DNA of 64,000 nucleotides, taken from contig OX344763.1 of NCBI GenBank assembly GCA_947034895.1, forward strand, positions 47,987,025 through 48,051,024, read 5' to 3'. The DNA comes from Rhytidiadelphus loreus. Taxonomy: Eukaryota > Streptophyta > Bryopsida > Hypnales > Hylocomiaceae. The notes below the pieces were generated by a model, which saw only the letters and a list, made by a program, of their open reading frames with translations, did not search any database and was not told where the DNA came from. Positions 33,254-44,904 of the stretch are shown here, in pieces. Within the stretch, counting starts at the first letter, position 1. Each line of letters begins with the position of its first letter. Both the position numbers and the translations under genes were made by a program.

Positions 33254-33850
33254 TCAAAAACCGTGTGTTTGGAGTTACGGATCTGGTGACGAGTGAGATC
33301 CGGATCCGGTAGAGAGTCCGGAAAGTTATAGAATCCGGGTGGGAAGTGATATTTGAAGTTATTCACATTAACCGGATTAGAAGGAGTTTAGAACACCCTC
33401 TGGGGTTCCCTGGGACGATATTCCGTGTCATCTTACCATGTTGTTGTAGTTAAGAGCGCTTACTACTATACTGCGCATACGACACACCTCGGTCTTTGTC
33501 TTCCCCTTCAACTACATTTCGTAGACAACACAAGTGGACAACCGCGATGACATGCAATATGTCAGTGTACTATTTTTGAAAAGTGTACCAATGAAATCCA
33601 GTACATGTACATCGAAATCACTACATGTAATAATTAATTTGTATCGGTTCAGATGATTTGTACTCCACAGTTTCAGTTCAATGCAGGAAAATATGTAGCG
33701 CTACATCCAATGACTTTAGCAAACACTCTGTTCAAAAGTTTGTGAATCTGCAAAATACATTACACAGTTGTATTTCTGGAAACATGAAGTGAATACTTTG
33801 CAAGGCATTCTGTCATCAACGAAAACAAACAGCTCTGAAAGAATATTACC

Positions 33851-34985
33851 GAATTTCCTCTATGGGCTTCTGCATTCATCTTATTCTGCGTGCATTCCTT
33901 ACTCCCGTCGGCCGATTTCCAGTACTCTATCAATTCCACCCACGTCGCTTTCTTACAATCGTTAAGCTTCTTCTCATCTCCGCGTTTCAGCCAAAACTAA
34001 TGATACTCAAATCTAAGTCTTTTGAAATAACCCTTCAAGTAAGACTCTACCATTCCAGGTGGCAATGGTTGAGACAAAATGAACTGTTGGAAAACCTCCT
34101 CCATTATTTGATTCATTGTGTCCTCTTCATTTACGTCTATGTAAGCGCCCTAGACAATGGCATGAGCGGCTAACTTAAGGGCATTCATGAACTGAGACCT
34201 ATAACAGACTATATTACCGTTTTCATCCTGATCTACTTTCACTTGCGGTACCCTTCCCTTCGAAATGGCCAATTTTATTTCCTTCAGATAAGACCTTTCG
34301 TCTCCTCTATTAGTTGTCCGTTTGGTTAAAGAAGGAGGTGTACTTGACTTACTTGAGTCATTGATGCCTTGTTGAAAACCCACTGGGAATTTTGACGGCG
34401 TCATGGAATGCTTCAGCGTACCGGAGACGTTCCTCTTTGTTTCTATGCTATCGCTACCCATTGGTCCGTTATTTGTATTTTCTGAGTTTTGTGGAGGCGA
34501 ATGTTGTAACTCGCAAGGCTGTGGTAAAGCACTCATAGGCTTTTGCGTGTCCTTCTGTCCAGCTACAACACTATTCACTTTCATTGCCTACGCTTGGCCT
34601 TCGGAATTTCCCTCCCTTGCTTTTAATTGATTCGTTCTATAAGGATGACAAATCCCTCCATTGCTGGAAGGTGTCTTCCTCGATAGAGTCTGAGGTTCCT
34701 TCATTTGCTCATTCTGAGGAAACATTGGTTGTCACTGCAATATGTCATTAATTGGATGATTTGTGTTCTGCATGTCAAACCATGTAGCATTTGAGTCGAA
34801 GCCTCCCATTGGTCCCCCTTGAGAATGGATGACACCCATGATGCCTAAGTTCTGAGAAGGTACGACGTATGGTGGAGAGATGCCCTTGTACTGACTGTAT
34901 GGAAAGTGTGGGAAAAAACCATTTCCAAACACATGCTACATCGGGAATCCTGCAGATCCTAACATCGGACCGCAATTCAGCTAAG
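33851..34985 (-). pseudogene. Ptta/En-Spm type transposon protein, main exon
   Basis: One minus-strand frame begins after a likely acceptor near 34985 and ends at a likely donor GGTAATAT near 33851. The N-terminal part is rich in Gly, Pro, Gln, Ser and Asn (PYSQYKGISPPYVVPSQNLG). The C-terminal part has SYLKGYFKRLRFEYH, FWLKRGDEKK, WVELIEYWKS and NKMNAEAHRGNS. The pattern of W...L..YW followed by N.K.N....H..GS is that of the plant transposase (Ptta/En/Spm) family, which I name from memory of the pattern. Stops within the frame (near 34937, 34732, 34585, 34150 and 34006) are mostly TAG. In CACTA elements this kind of protein accompanies the Tnp2 transposase. The gene reads toward the terminus at 27703. 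Confidence 0.6.
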
Positions 34986-37521
34986 TTGATTATTGTACAT
35001 ATGTAACATGCGAGGGCGTACGGCAACTGGTTTCCTACAGTTATAACAGGTTAGTCCATACCAACGCACATGTGATTACTGTTTTCTGCGGATGGTTAAC
35101 ATTGGGATAAGTTTTATGCAGAAGTACAAGTGGAGAGGTAAAACTTCGAATGTGGCCACATATTCCTTCAGTTGAAGACAATTCTACTGGCATCTCATGA
35201 CAACAACTTCAGTGCATGAATTCACATGCACATTGCGGATTATGTATGTCCAGTCTTCGTCAAGGATTAAAAAATCAAAAAAATTCAAACACATAGGTGA
35301 AGACAACAGATGCACTACGACTGAATGTGGCATTTGGCAGAGTTCGATACCAGAAAACCGACAACATTTCCACGATGGTTTCGCAATCAAACCATACCAA
35401 CGGTAATCAAGTCCTCTGCATCTTGTTCCGCTCATCATACTAACCACAACAGCTGAAACTCCATTAACCTATTTCAACGGGACCTACATCGTACGAAAAG
35501 TGAAACACGGCATTCATGAATGACTGAATACTACAACATTTCCGGCATGTTCTCCTAAAAACTAACCTTCTACGAAGGCAGAACTGTATCTACAGTGACA
35601 AAGGTTTTCAATGCGGACAATTTCCAGAAGAAATATCCAATGTTAGTTTTCTAATTCACCTGAAAATTATTCACTTCAGTTCCTTGCATTCCAAGATGAT
35701 GAACGTCTTGTACGCATGCATACAATGTAATTGTTGAAGTCAAAGTGGGCAAAACGTTTCAATGCTACGTTCGCTCACATTCACCATCCACACTGTGGAT
35801 AACAAATTCACGTCTTGAAATAATGTGTTTTTTCCAAGATGACCGTCAAATAACTCACCTGAGAATTATTGCAACCGGCGGTCTCCGTCGAAGCGTATGC
35901 AAATCGCCCCTAACACAAACAAACAGAATATAAGGTTCACTTCCATCTGTACGTCGTGAATGCTTTCAAATAAAACTTCGGAAATCATTAAATGAAGTTC
36001 AGGAAGTGAAAGAAGCATTGTTTACATTACCTCTGCGTCTCCACGAACTCCTGAGCGTGGTACTTCATCTGCAAAAACCTACGTTTCCTTCACAATATCT
36101 ACGTCAGACAAGTTCAACGACTCTGCATTGCAATCCATCGCTTCGGTAGTGCTCCTAGGCAATTACTTACAAGACCTGAAGTCAACGAACTAGTGGTTCA
36201 CCATTGACAAACCACAGTGAGGACGCACACGTCGAACTTCCGGAGGTGTATGCAAGTTCGTACACGACGCTGAAGAAAAAAAAGAAGGAAAACAAAAGCG
36301 GAAAATGATCTCTCCTTAACCAAAAGCCCGTCACCACCTCACCGACTCGGCGAGGTCAACATTTACGACTACCTTCCACGTCGTTTTTTTTTAAAATAAC
36401 ATAGTTTTACTATCTTCTAAATCAAGACAAAATAGAATTTTCTAAAAACAAAAAGGTTATTAATTGCAGCTGTCTATTCAATCCTTGGCTTAATCAATGA
36501 ATGTGCATCATACATAAATAGGCTTCATACGCCGCTAATTTTTAGCTGAAAACTGCCGATGAAGCACATCTTGGCGCCATGATCCGATCCCTAAAATGTA
36601 CTTTTTTTATTCAAAAATGTGCGTGACGGTTGCTAGTACCCCAATACAACAAATCGAGTAGTTGTACACCGACCTACTTGCTAAGCGTTTGACACAAATA
36701 ATTATGGCAATGGAAAAGAAGTCACTCCGTCTACATTCACTACGCTCTCATTCTACGCCTACTACTGCAGTATTCAATAATCTTTCTGGCTATTCGCATG
36801 AATGACACACAAGAAATTCGAATTCCTTTCTTAATTGCATAGGCATGGCATCAACAAATTAAAAAATGCATCCACTGGAATGATAGTCTTCCATGTAAAT
36901 ACAACACCGGAGCTATGAAAATGGAGCTACATTTCTTGAGCCTACAATTTCAACGCTAAGAGAACACTTGAAAACTTACATTAGACAACAAAATAAACAA
37001 GAACTTCGACAACATGTGATCCAAAGGACTGAAACAATCTCGCTTTCGTTACATCTTTTTTCAAACAAACACACTTCTCCAATGACATGGCACGCGCTCT
37101 ACGAACTTGGTTACGCCAAATGCAATTCAATAATCATGTCTCACGACGACAACAATTCAGTACACATAATGCCACACTTTTCAAAGGAAATGGTTGTTCC
37201 TAAATGTGCATGTTGAAAAATACAGTGATCTTGTTTCAATCAATTACTGCTTACAAATAAACCAGCAAAACAAAATCATGATCCAAAACGTGCACCGCAT
37301 TGCATGCTACTATTGGTCATCAAAAGTGACATACACATTCAACAACACTACTCTGAAAATGAAGTGATAGGTTTCTTTAACAAGTCATTCTTACAAATGT
37401 CTACTACATTCGTCTCTAACATTTCTCAAATGTGATACGAACTATTAGGATTCGCAAAAACACGTTCTGTGAACAGTCGGTTTACAGAACTTCGGCAGTG
37501 AAACAGTGCTAATTGTAACTA
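34986..37521. other. Intronic or spacer sequence of the CACTA element
   Basis: No ORF longer than about 90 codons and no recognisable motif on either strand. Composition as in the rest of the CACTA block. Confidence 0.5.
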
Positions 37522-37740
37522 CTACCTCTTCGAAATAATAGTTTCAGGCATCTGTCTTTGATTCGAATGCTTCCTTTTGCCAACTTCGGAAGGTGATACT
37601 TTCTTTGAATCTTCCATCATGCTCTGCAACTTCAAACCCGCATCCTTCAGCCGGGCATGCATCTCTTCAAAAATATTCGTGCGTGCAACGCAAATGCTTT
37701 TCGAGTGTCTGTGCAGGCGCTCAGTCCCATAATCGTCATC
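37522..37740 (-). CDS. Putative terminal exon, unknown protein
   Basis: A clear plant acceptor (TATTTATTTTCAG) at 37741 is followed by an open minus-strand frame DDDYGTERLHRHSKSICVAR, then EEMHARLKDAGLKLQSMMED, a lysine-rich KRKHSNQRQ segment and tandem TAG stops at 37519-37524. Charged, helical, with a nuclear-localisation-like basic patch. I do not recognise the family. Probably belongs with the exons at 38214 and 38850. Confidence 0.45.
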   Translation of the reverse strand, partial: DDDYGTERLHRHSKSICVARTNIFEEMHARLKDAGLKLQSMMEDSKKVSPSEVGKRKHSNQRQMPETIISKR

Positions 37741-38213
37741 CTGAAAATAAATACTATTGTGTCTCTTTATGAATACATTGGAATAACTTAGTATTTAACT
37801 TGAACACTCTTCGTCCACTACGACATCACTAAAAATACTTCACAGAAGGCTTTCACAAATATGGGACTCACTAACTCGCTTCGTACACATTCGTATGCAC
37901 TATTGGAGGTCGCAAAATGATACGACAGTCATGCGACTGTTATGGCAAATACATTCACTTATCTTCACCGTCATACTTACATCTCATGCATTCAAAATTT
38001 CAATTCACAAAATACAGAAGTGGGACTCACATAAACCAGCTGTACCAACAACGACCCATTCTCCGACGAATACAGCTCCTTCAAATCATCATGTTCTTCC
38101 ATCAAAACCCTACATGCAAAAAAATACTTCACCAATTACCTACTCATGAGCAACAAAGCATATCCTCTCTAAATATAATTGATCTTTCACTTCACTTTTC
38201 ATGTTGACCACAC

Positions 38214-38355
38214 CTTAGGTTTCTCCAGTCCAAGCCATGGAAAAGTTTTGCATATTCTTCCATCATAGCCCACGTCTGCCTAACTATGTGGTCATATTCT
38301 GATCCCCATAGAACATCCTTTTCCTTATGCATCATAGAAACCAGTCGACCTGGCA
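38214..38355 (-). CDS. Putative internal exon, unknown protein
   Basis: Minus strand: LVSMMHKEKDVLWGSEYDHI, then VRQTWAMMEEYAKLFHGLDW, ending at AAG before a GTGTGG donor. The open frame is continuous and its residues are not of low complexity, which argues for real coding origin. No family recognised. Confidence 0.4.
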
Positions 38356-38849
38356 TAGCACAACATCCAGTTAAATATGCAGAGTGAGTGGTTCACAAAT
38401 CATGCGGAAATTTTGGTTTACATTACAATGAAAAACTCAATAACTCAAGCAATAGCAGTTTGTGAGTTGTTGATATGGATATTGACAATTTTACATAGAT
38501 GGGACTTCATCATTAAAGAGAATATTGGGATCCGTTTGAATTTCCATGAAATATAACACAATTATCGTCACTTCTGTTTTGGAAAGTGTGGACTGCATTC
38601 CTAAAAAAATGATTGTCGCTCATCCATTTTACTTGATACGAAACTGCCTCTCGACTTTGTGCACTCTAAATAACTGGCGAAACAGTACAGCTTGTAGCCT
38701 TCCCAGAAATCCTTTGACCTATTGCACATCATTACATATCAATGCACACATACTCAAATCTTCATCTAATGTTTGAAAAAAAGCGACGGCCTGACAACAA
38801 TGTATGAAGTGCACAGTAGGCTACTTCTTTCATTACATAAGAAATGGAG

Positions 38850-38952
38850 TTAGTACTCGAAGTTCTCTTCGTCTAGCATGATCTTCCCTTCTAATGTCAG
38901 AATTTTCATTTCGTCAAGTCGCCCGTTTCTGACAACCTCAACAAACGGCCTC
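38850..38952 (-). CDS. Putative small exon, unknown protein
   Basis: Minus strand after an AG at about 38953: FMRPFVEVVRNGRLDEMKIL, then TLEGKIMLDEENFE. Charged and regular. Same strand and spacing as the other exons of this block; the order of joining is not certain. Confidence 0.3.
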
Positions 38953-38959
38953 ATGAACC

Positions 38960-41035
38960 TATTCGATGGAAATATTTATGAAAACATAAGTAACATTCAC
39001 TACCACATTTGCAAATCTTACCTACAATTTTCAATACGTTCCACGAAATAATTAGAAAGAATAGAAGCTCAGACAATGCATGACCAAGAACGGACCGACA
39101 TTCATTAAAATTAGAACCACATGGAGTATCTGAACAACATGAACAGCAAAAAAATGTCGTTGTTGTGGGACGTACGCTACATGAAAAAAAAATTGGCATC
39201 ATCACGCTCTTCAGTTGGCAATACAATTGAATACAATCGTTCTACAGAATTCCGAAGTGCATGCCAATTTCATATCTGAAGACTATACATGCCTACTACA
39301 CTACTTTCTAATAATGGGATCACTTGTATTTCGCAAGCTAAATTAATAGTGAGTCATCGTTCAAATGTACTATTCCAATGCTTACTAGAACTTAATGCAC
39401 AAGACTGCCTTTTTTTCTTTTCAGAGAGTAAAGGAAACCTTTTGATGACTCTTAGGAAGTGCACTTCATCAACACACACTGCCAGTCAAAAATTGCGAAT
39501 CAGACAGAGAACTACTTCGTACAAACATTAAGGTCTTACTGGAAATTCAAGGTCATTCAACTACCAACATTTTTGTAAGGAATGAGTCACGGCGTGAGCC
39601 CCGCATTGAAATTGAATAAAGTTATTGAATATTGGCTGCCGAAGTTGCCTTCCAAGTACCTTCAATGACAATGGCGAAAGTATGCTTGGAATAAACATTA
39701 TGCCGGACCTCCGAATTGAACGTCCTTTTTACTATTTCTCATTCTCTAGTAATGTCCACTTCTTTCAAATATGCATATATGTCCACTAGAATAGAAATTG
39801 TACAAAATAAGTCTTCACTGACATTGCTACAGAAATGGCGTACGAAGGAATTTCCCTTGAATTTGTACTCACTTCTACATATGAGAAATGTAGTAAAAGT
39901 TATTATGTGAACAAGTGAACAACGCATTTTCCGTAATATAATAAATGAAGCCGCCTAAAACAAAAAGATCATCTATAGGCGACTCCACTTTTGACGTCTT
40001 CCATTCACTTGCGCAAGATTCATGGACAACTGCGATATTGTCTAATTATTCCTTGTACAACTAATGCACTTCATCCCTTTTTTGAACTACTTCATAAATA
40101 TGGAAGTCAAACATTAAATGAAATAAATATGACAAATTTAAAATTAAACACTACAGCATACTAGTGGTTAATCCGATCCTAAAATAATATTAGCTGTGTT
40201 ACACCTATACTGTAAGTAGGTGGAGAAAATGTAAATCCCTCTTCTACGGATTCTTTGTATGTGCAAGTCGGAGACGGATATGACGATTTCATATAGTTCT
40301 GAAAAAATTCCGTAGAAATAATTGACACGACTGTTAATTATCTGGAAACGCATGTATTCATATGGTTTCCAGTTTAGGTGCAGAATAAGAATTTTGAAAA
40401 TAAAAAATTTCACAACAGTCACACCGAACTCAATGTAGGAAGGCAACTGCAAACTTACTAACGCTTCATTTCCCTACTTACTGAGTACCTCAAAAAAAAA
40501 ATGTTCCACATTCACTATAGAACACGACATCAACAAGGAATTTTCCATTTCAACAATTCTAAACTACGCTTCAAATTGAACAATGAAGTACATATGTAAT
40601 CACAATAAAGTATGAGGTTCAGTTTCACTTTACGAAAAATCCTATGAATTCATTCTTACAGACGGTCAGAATTCGTAGGACTCATTACAATGCACTTCGA
40701 ATTTACAACTATACATGGTCACACTTTTCTTACACCCTTCGGCACATACATATATACTTCTATACATTAATGGATTGTTCTCGCGTTTTCTTTAATACGT
40801 TCTTTAGCAAAAAAATTGGAAAACTTTCAACCAACGAATCATTGTAATGCAAAACCGTTCATTTTCAGTAGTAATGAACGGTTTCCTCATATGCATGTCA
40901 AAAATTCACCATACGGTAAGTACATTACAGTCATACATCAAAAAACAAGTACTCAAAGTCAGCTGTTCAACTGGTTTCTTGCGTTCCATCACATTTGCTG
41001 GCCTGTCTGATTGTACTTTTTTTTTTTTCAAATTA
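38960..41035. other. Intronic or spacer sequence of the CACTA element
   Basis: Only chance ORFs. Two homopolymer runs lie at about 41021-41045 (T then A). Confidence 0.5.
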
Positions 41036-41039
41036 AAAA

Positions 41040-41149
41040 AAAAAAAGGCTCCCTCCGTCCCGAATAAAACTTCCAAACTGTATTCGCGACCGCTGACCTC
41101 CTCAATTAACGCGTCCAGTACTTCGACTTTGCACTTGCACCTGCAAAAG
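41040..41149 (-). CDS. Putative small exon, unknown protein
   Basis: A strong acceptor (AATTTCTTTTGCAG) is followed on the minus strand by CKCKVEVLDALIEEVSGREY and SLEVLFGTEGAF. It reads up to an A/T-rich run. No family recognised. It may be the next exon after the large ORF at 41458-44904. Confidence 0.35.
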
Positions 41150-41457
41150 AAATTTAAGTAATTGTGAGCGTGCTTTGTTAATTTTAGTAATTGTCAAATT
41201 CAGCAAAAACGACAAGCAGAACGTGTAGTGGCATGCCAAATACTGTTACTTTTGACTGCAACACTTATGACGCTCAGAAATACAGCATATGAAAAAATTT
41301 ACGGAGACATATGCAGTATGTGCACTGAAGTCAGTTTGCCATGTATACCTTCTTTTTCCATGTTTTGTCCCAATTCCGATGTGTACACATTCACGTGGAT
41401 CTCTTCTTCTGCCTTCAAGTTCGTTGCGTTCTGTCATCGTCTGTCTGCAAAGAAATC

Positions 41458-44400
41458 CTATTTTTCAGTACAATTATAAGAGGGCCCACGTCTAGTACCA
41501 ATTTCTTCGCTCGCATCGCCGATCATATTGTCGTGGGCATCTCGTAGGAATTGTGTTTGGCACATGAGCTCCAGCATGCGTATCCTACGAGTGGAGTGAA
41601 ACATAATCTCGTTGAAGATTATCATATCGGAGCTGAATCTTCCACCAACTTTGTAATCAACAACAATGCGGTGGTTGTTGCACCAAAATGCAAGTACTGC
41701 TACAAAAATGCTGGCGCGGAAACATACAGGATCCTTATGAAATCTGTGTTCCTCAAAAAAACGAGAGTAACTGTCGCTACACATTTGCGGTGTATCAAAG
41801 TTCCCCTTGATGACGGGCCAGTTGTACCAGGCGAAGTCCAACTCTGCATCTGAAACCCAAGAATACCATTGCGGGCAAGGGCAGTAGTCCTCATGCAAGC
41901 GCACTAACATCAGTGGAAGTAATGAATGCCTCAGGTAGTTTCTTTTTTGAGACTTCCCCAATGGGACCAACAAATTACGATCAACATGATTATGATCCTT
42001 CCCTATCCATGCCATAGCTTTCCATGTGGGAAAAGGAGCATCTCTGCTGCTTGAAAACAAATTAGCCCATTTGCCCAGGTAGTGCTGGTCTAAAGCGTGC
42101 ATGGTATTTGGAGCAGGAAGCATCCACGAAACCAAATTCTTTGTCGTCCCCGGCAACTGCTCCACCTCCTTGCCTAAATGCGGTCTCCTGAAAATGAGTT
42201 CTGCATCTAGGTCAACCAAAGGCAAATCGTTCATGTTCTTGGCACTCAAGTTGGCTTGCAACCGAGTCTTAGCGGCTTGATATGACCTCACATACGCCGC
42301 CGGATGAACGTCAACCGAGGAGCCTGCACTCGTCCGTTCCTGGCAATTCTTCACCAACTCAGTCATCCATGAATACGATCCGAATTCGTTATGCAACTGC
42401 ACCAGACGTTGTTGCATCTCACTCAACGGACTCATGGACTTCTGAGATGGAACGCAATTCCAATTGCAGAGATTCTCCTGTAACCCGGAATTCAACCACT
42501 TGCCTTCCACTTTTCTCTCCAATGTGCCGCAAATATTGGAGTTTTCATTTCGAATAGCAAGCCTGCATTCCAAGTGGGCGTAGTACAACAGAATTCTTGC
42601 GCCATAGTCAGCAATCAGCAAGTATGCTGTAGACGGATCCACAAGAAATAAATCGCCACGTGCCAGAATTTCTGTTACAAGATTTTCACTTCCGATGAAA
42701 CAAGCCTTGTTCCAAAGAAATTTGAATCATATAGGATTCACGTACTCCTTGTGCACCAAACTAGTTTGAAGAAAGAAGACGTCTCTTTCCCACACATACA
42801 CTTCCTCAAGACTACGTGTGTGTGGAAGTAACTTTTGTAATTCGTCAAGACTTTTAAATGTCACAGATTGCAGTTGGCTGCCGACAAAACCAGCTTCCAT
42901 CGACTCATTGTCCATCGCAAAAACATTCAAGCCGTCGTCGTCTGAGAAGTCCCTCATGTACGCGAAGTCCGAATAAAACCTCCTCAGTGCAGTCAACTCT
43001 TGCAATGTCTCTCGCTTGTACTCCTCCAAGTTCTGACGATTGTCCTTCTCCATGTACATAGATTTCTCTATTTTCAGTACTTTCTGTTCCACGACCAGTA
43101 ACTTCCCTTTCGAAGTGGCGGCCTCCCCTTCAAGTCAACTCATTTTTAACTCCGAATCTGCTGCTTTAGTCTGCAAATTCTTGACAATGAGACGAAGCGC
43201 ATCCATCTCTCGCTGCTTCTGCCCAATGCCTAACTCCACCTCCTCTAGTCTTGCGGTGTCTACTGCACTTTCCTCTCTCAGCCTACATACCTCGAACTCC
43301 GCTTTCTTCGTGGACATGCTTGACTTCTCCAATTGCGTTTGGTACTACTCCAACTACGTCTTCAGGTTTGCATTGGCCGCAAGTAATGCCTTCTTCTCCC
43401 CGTTGGGACCACCTTTATCCTGGGCAACCAGCCAACTCTGGAATTCATGAAGTAGAGTAACCTTTGGTTTATTTGTTTGTTCAAAAGCTTTCAAGGATCA
43501 GGGTTGTCCCCGTCACGTCCTGTCCGTCCGTCAGGATGTCTGGACGGACGTCAGGACTCAACCCTGGCGTCCGTCAAGATTACAAAAAAAAAAAAAAAAA
43601 AAAAATTTTTTTTTTTTTTTTTTTTTCGCTGGACGGTCTGTCCGTCGACTTGGACGGGTGGTCTGTCCACCTTAACGGGTAGTCCGTCCACTGGGACGGT
43701 CGGGCCGTCCCCTGGACGGTCAGATTGTCGACCTGAACGGTGGACGGACTGGCCGTCCAGGTCGACGGACAGGCCGTCCAAAAAAAAAAAAAAAAAAAAA
43801 AATTTTTTTTTTGACGACCTAGCTGTTCACTGGTCTGCTCCAGGGTGCCAAACTGGCTGTCAAAAAAAAAAAAAATTTGTTTTTTTGTTTTTTTTGGGCT
43901 GACGGCAATACCGACGCGTTAGGACGCGTCAGGACGGACGTGTCATGACATCCGGACGTGAAAAGCCCGCGTCACGTCCGGATAGACAACCCTGTCGAGG
44001 ATGACGAACATTCTGGATCCTTCTGACTATCTGGATCTTTTTTCAAAGCAACTGGCTGTAACGCAATCTTCGGACACAAGGCATTGATCAAAGTAAAGAT
44101 GTAAGACATGCAATGCAACTCCCCTTGATTGCGTTTGAAATCAACCAAGTCCTTGTGCATAATTCGAGACAGTGGAACAGCCCAGTTTATGCGCACTCCC
44201 TGTCTGATTGCCATTGCCGCCCTCAAAGTTCCACGATCCACGACAGATGGAGACGGCTGTAAAAGCAAGTAATTCTGTACGAGTTCAACCCACGCTCTCT
44301 AGTATGGACGAACATCCTCTAATTTAACGTCTTCGCTTTCCGATTCGGACAGGTAGTAAGGATCAGGATTGGAAAAGCTAACCTCAACTGCGTACGTGTA

Positions 44401-44904
44401 GTCGTTCTTCACCACCGACAATGACAAACCAGAGTCAGGGAGGCTCACATTCTCTGTAATAGAAGCAGATGTCAACGAGACAGAAGTTCCTCTCACCAAA
44501 CTCTTCCTTTGTGGCGGATTGTAATTCACGACAAATGACTCGATGGAATGCACGTCCGCATCATGATTCCAATTGGAAATGAGCTCCACAAATTTATCCA
44601 AACCCGATGCCACCAAAGCCCCACATGGATCGAAAGTTGAAACACGCACTGCACCTAATGAATCGAGCTCCTCTTCTGCTGCCAATTTGCTGCGATCGAA
44701 ACACGACAGAGGCATGAACGTCCCTTCCAAAGGAGGCAAGGCAATTGCCCATACAGTAGAGCTTCCTAGCGCTTGTTTGTCCTCTGACATTTTCTCTCCA
44801 TACTCTCCGCAAAAGTCCTTCATTCCCACATCCTCCACATCACAAATTGACAACGTCTCCATCATATGCGTAGACAAAGCGGTCTCTCTGGCGCGCAACA
44901 ACAT
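41458..44904 (-). pseudogene. Large unknown protein, about 980 codons, split by a hAT element
   Basis: A single minus-strand frame runs from ATG 44904 (in-frame TGA just upstream) to TAG at 41458 if the 496-bp hAT element and one 8-bp duplication (504 bp, divisible by three) are skipped. Five internal stops (near 44297, 43370, 43361, 43133, 42724) are mostly TAG. Order: acidic and serine-rich N-terminus (YYLSESESEDVKLEDVRPY); INWAVPLSRIMHKDLVDFKR and MSYIFTLINALCP, which recall the core of the gag-like proteins to the left; a coiled coil (REESAVDTARLEEVELGIGQ, EEYKRETLQELTALRRF); then a tryptophan-rich globular part (FPTWKAMAWIG, CPCPQWYSWVSDAELDFAWY). Likely a transposon-encoded structural protein; I do not recognise a named family. 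Confidence 0.55.
43499..43994. mobile_element. Non-autonomous hAT element, 496 bp
   Basis: Termini CAGGGTTGTCC and GGATAGACAACCCTG (10-bp perfect inverted repeat CAGGGTTGTC), flanked by 8-bp duplications TCAAGGAT (43491-43498) and TCGAGGAT (43995-44002), one mismatch. The length of the duplication and the CAGGG start are those of the hAT superfamily. The inside holds many GTCCGTC/GACGGAC words, typical of transposase-binding subterminal repeats, and three poly-A/poly-T blocks. No ORF of its own. Confidence 0.88.

Larger units (their letters stand above)
30825..33484 (+). mobile_element. Unit G, subfamily IV, 5'-deleted, inside the CACTA gene
   Basis: The 3' end, CTGCGCATACGACA, is complete and is followed by CACCT (33485-33489). 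The left junction is inside gag, directly after GCCACC (30819-30824). The host sequence is contiguous if G and one CACC(T) are removed. A full unit with duplication CACCT, later shortened by a deletion between GCCACC in the flank and a GCCACC-like sequence in gag, explains both junctions. About the first 1.2 kb (leader, gag N-terminus) is missing. AATAAA at 32645-32650 is a candidate poly(A) signal about 830 bp before the 3' end. Confidence 0.85.

Noticed and set aside
26329..33484. A single 7.2-kb element with 1.4-kb inverted ends formed by F and G
   Set aside because: The ends match only because both are 3' parts of subfamily IV in opposite orientation. Flanks differ (TTAAT versus CACCT) and a CACTA terminus interrupts F, so they are separate insertions.
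41049..41070. CTCCCTCCGTCCCGAATAA, resembling a Stowaway MITE end
   Set aside because: On the minus strand it is part of an open exon after a good acceptor, has no inverted partner nearby, and lacks a TA duplication.
43464..43902. Lys- and Phe-rich ORFs in the hAT element
   Set aside because: They are translations of poly-A and poly-T blocks within a non-autonomous element.
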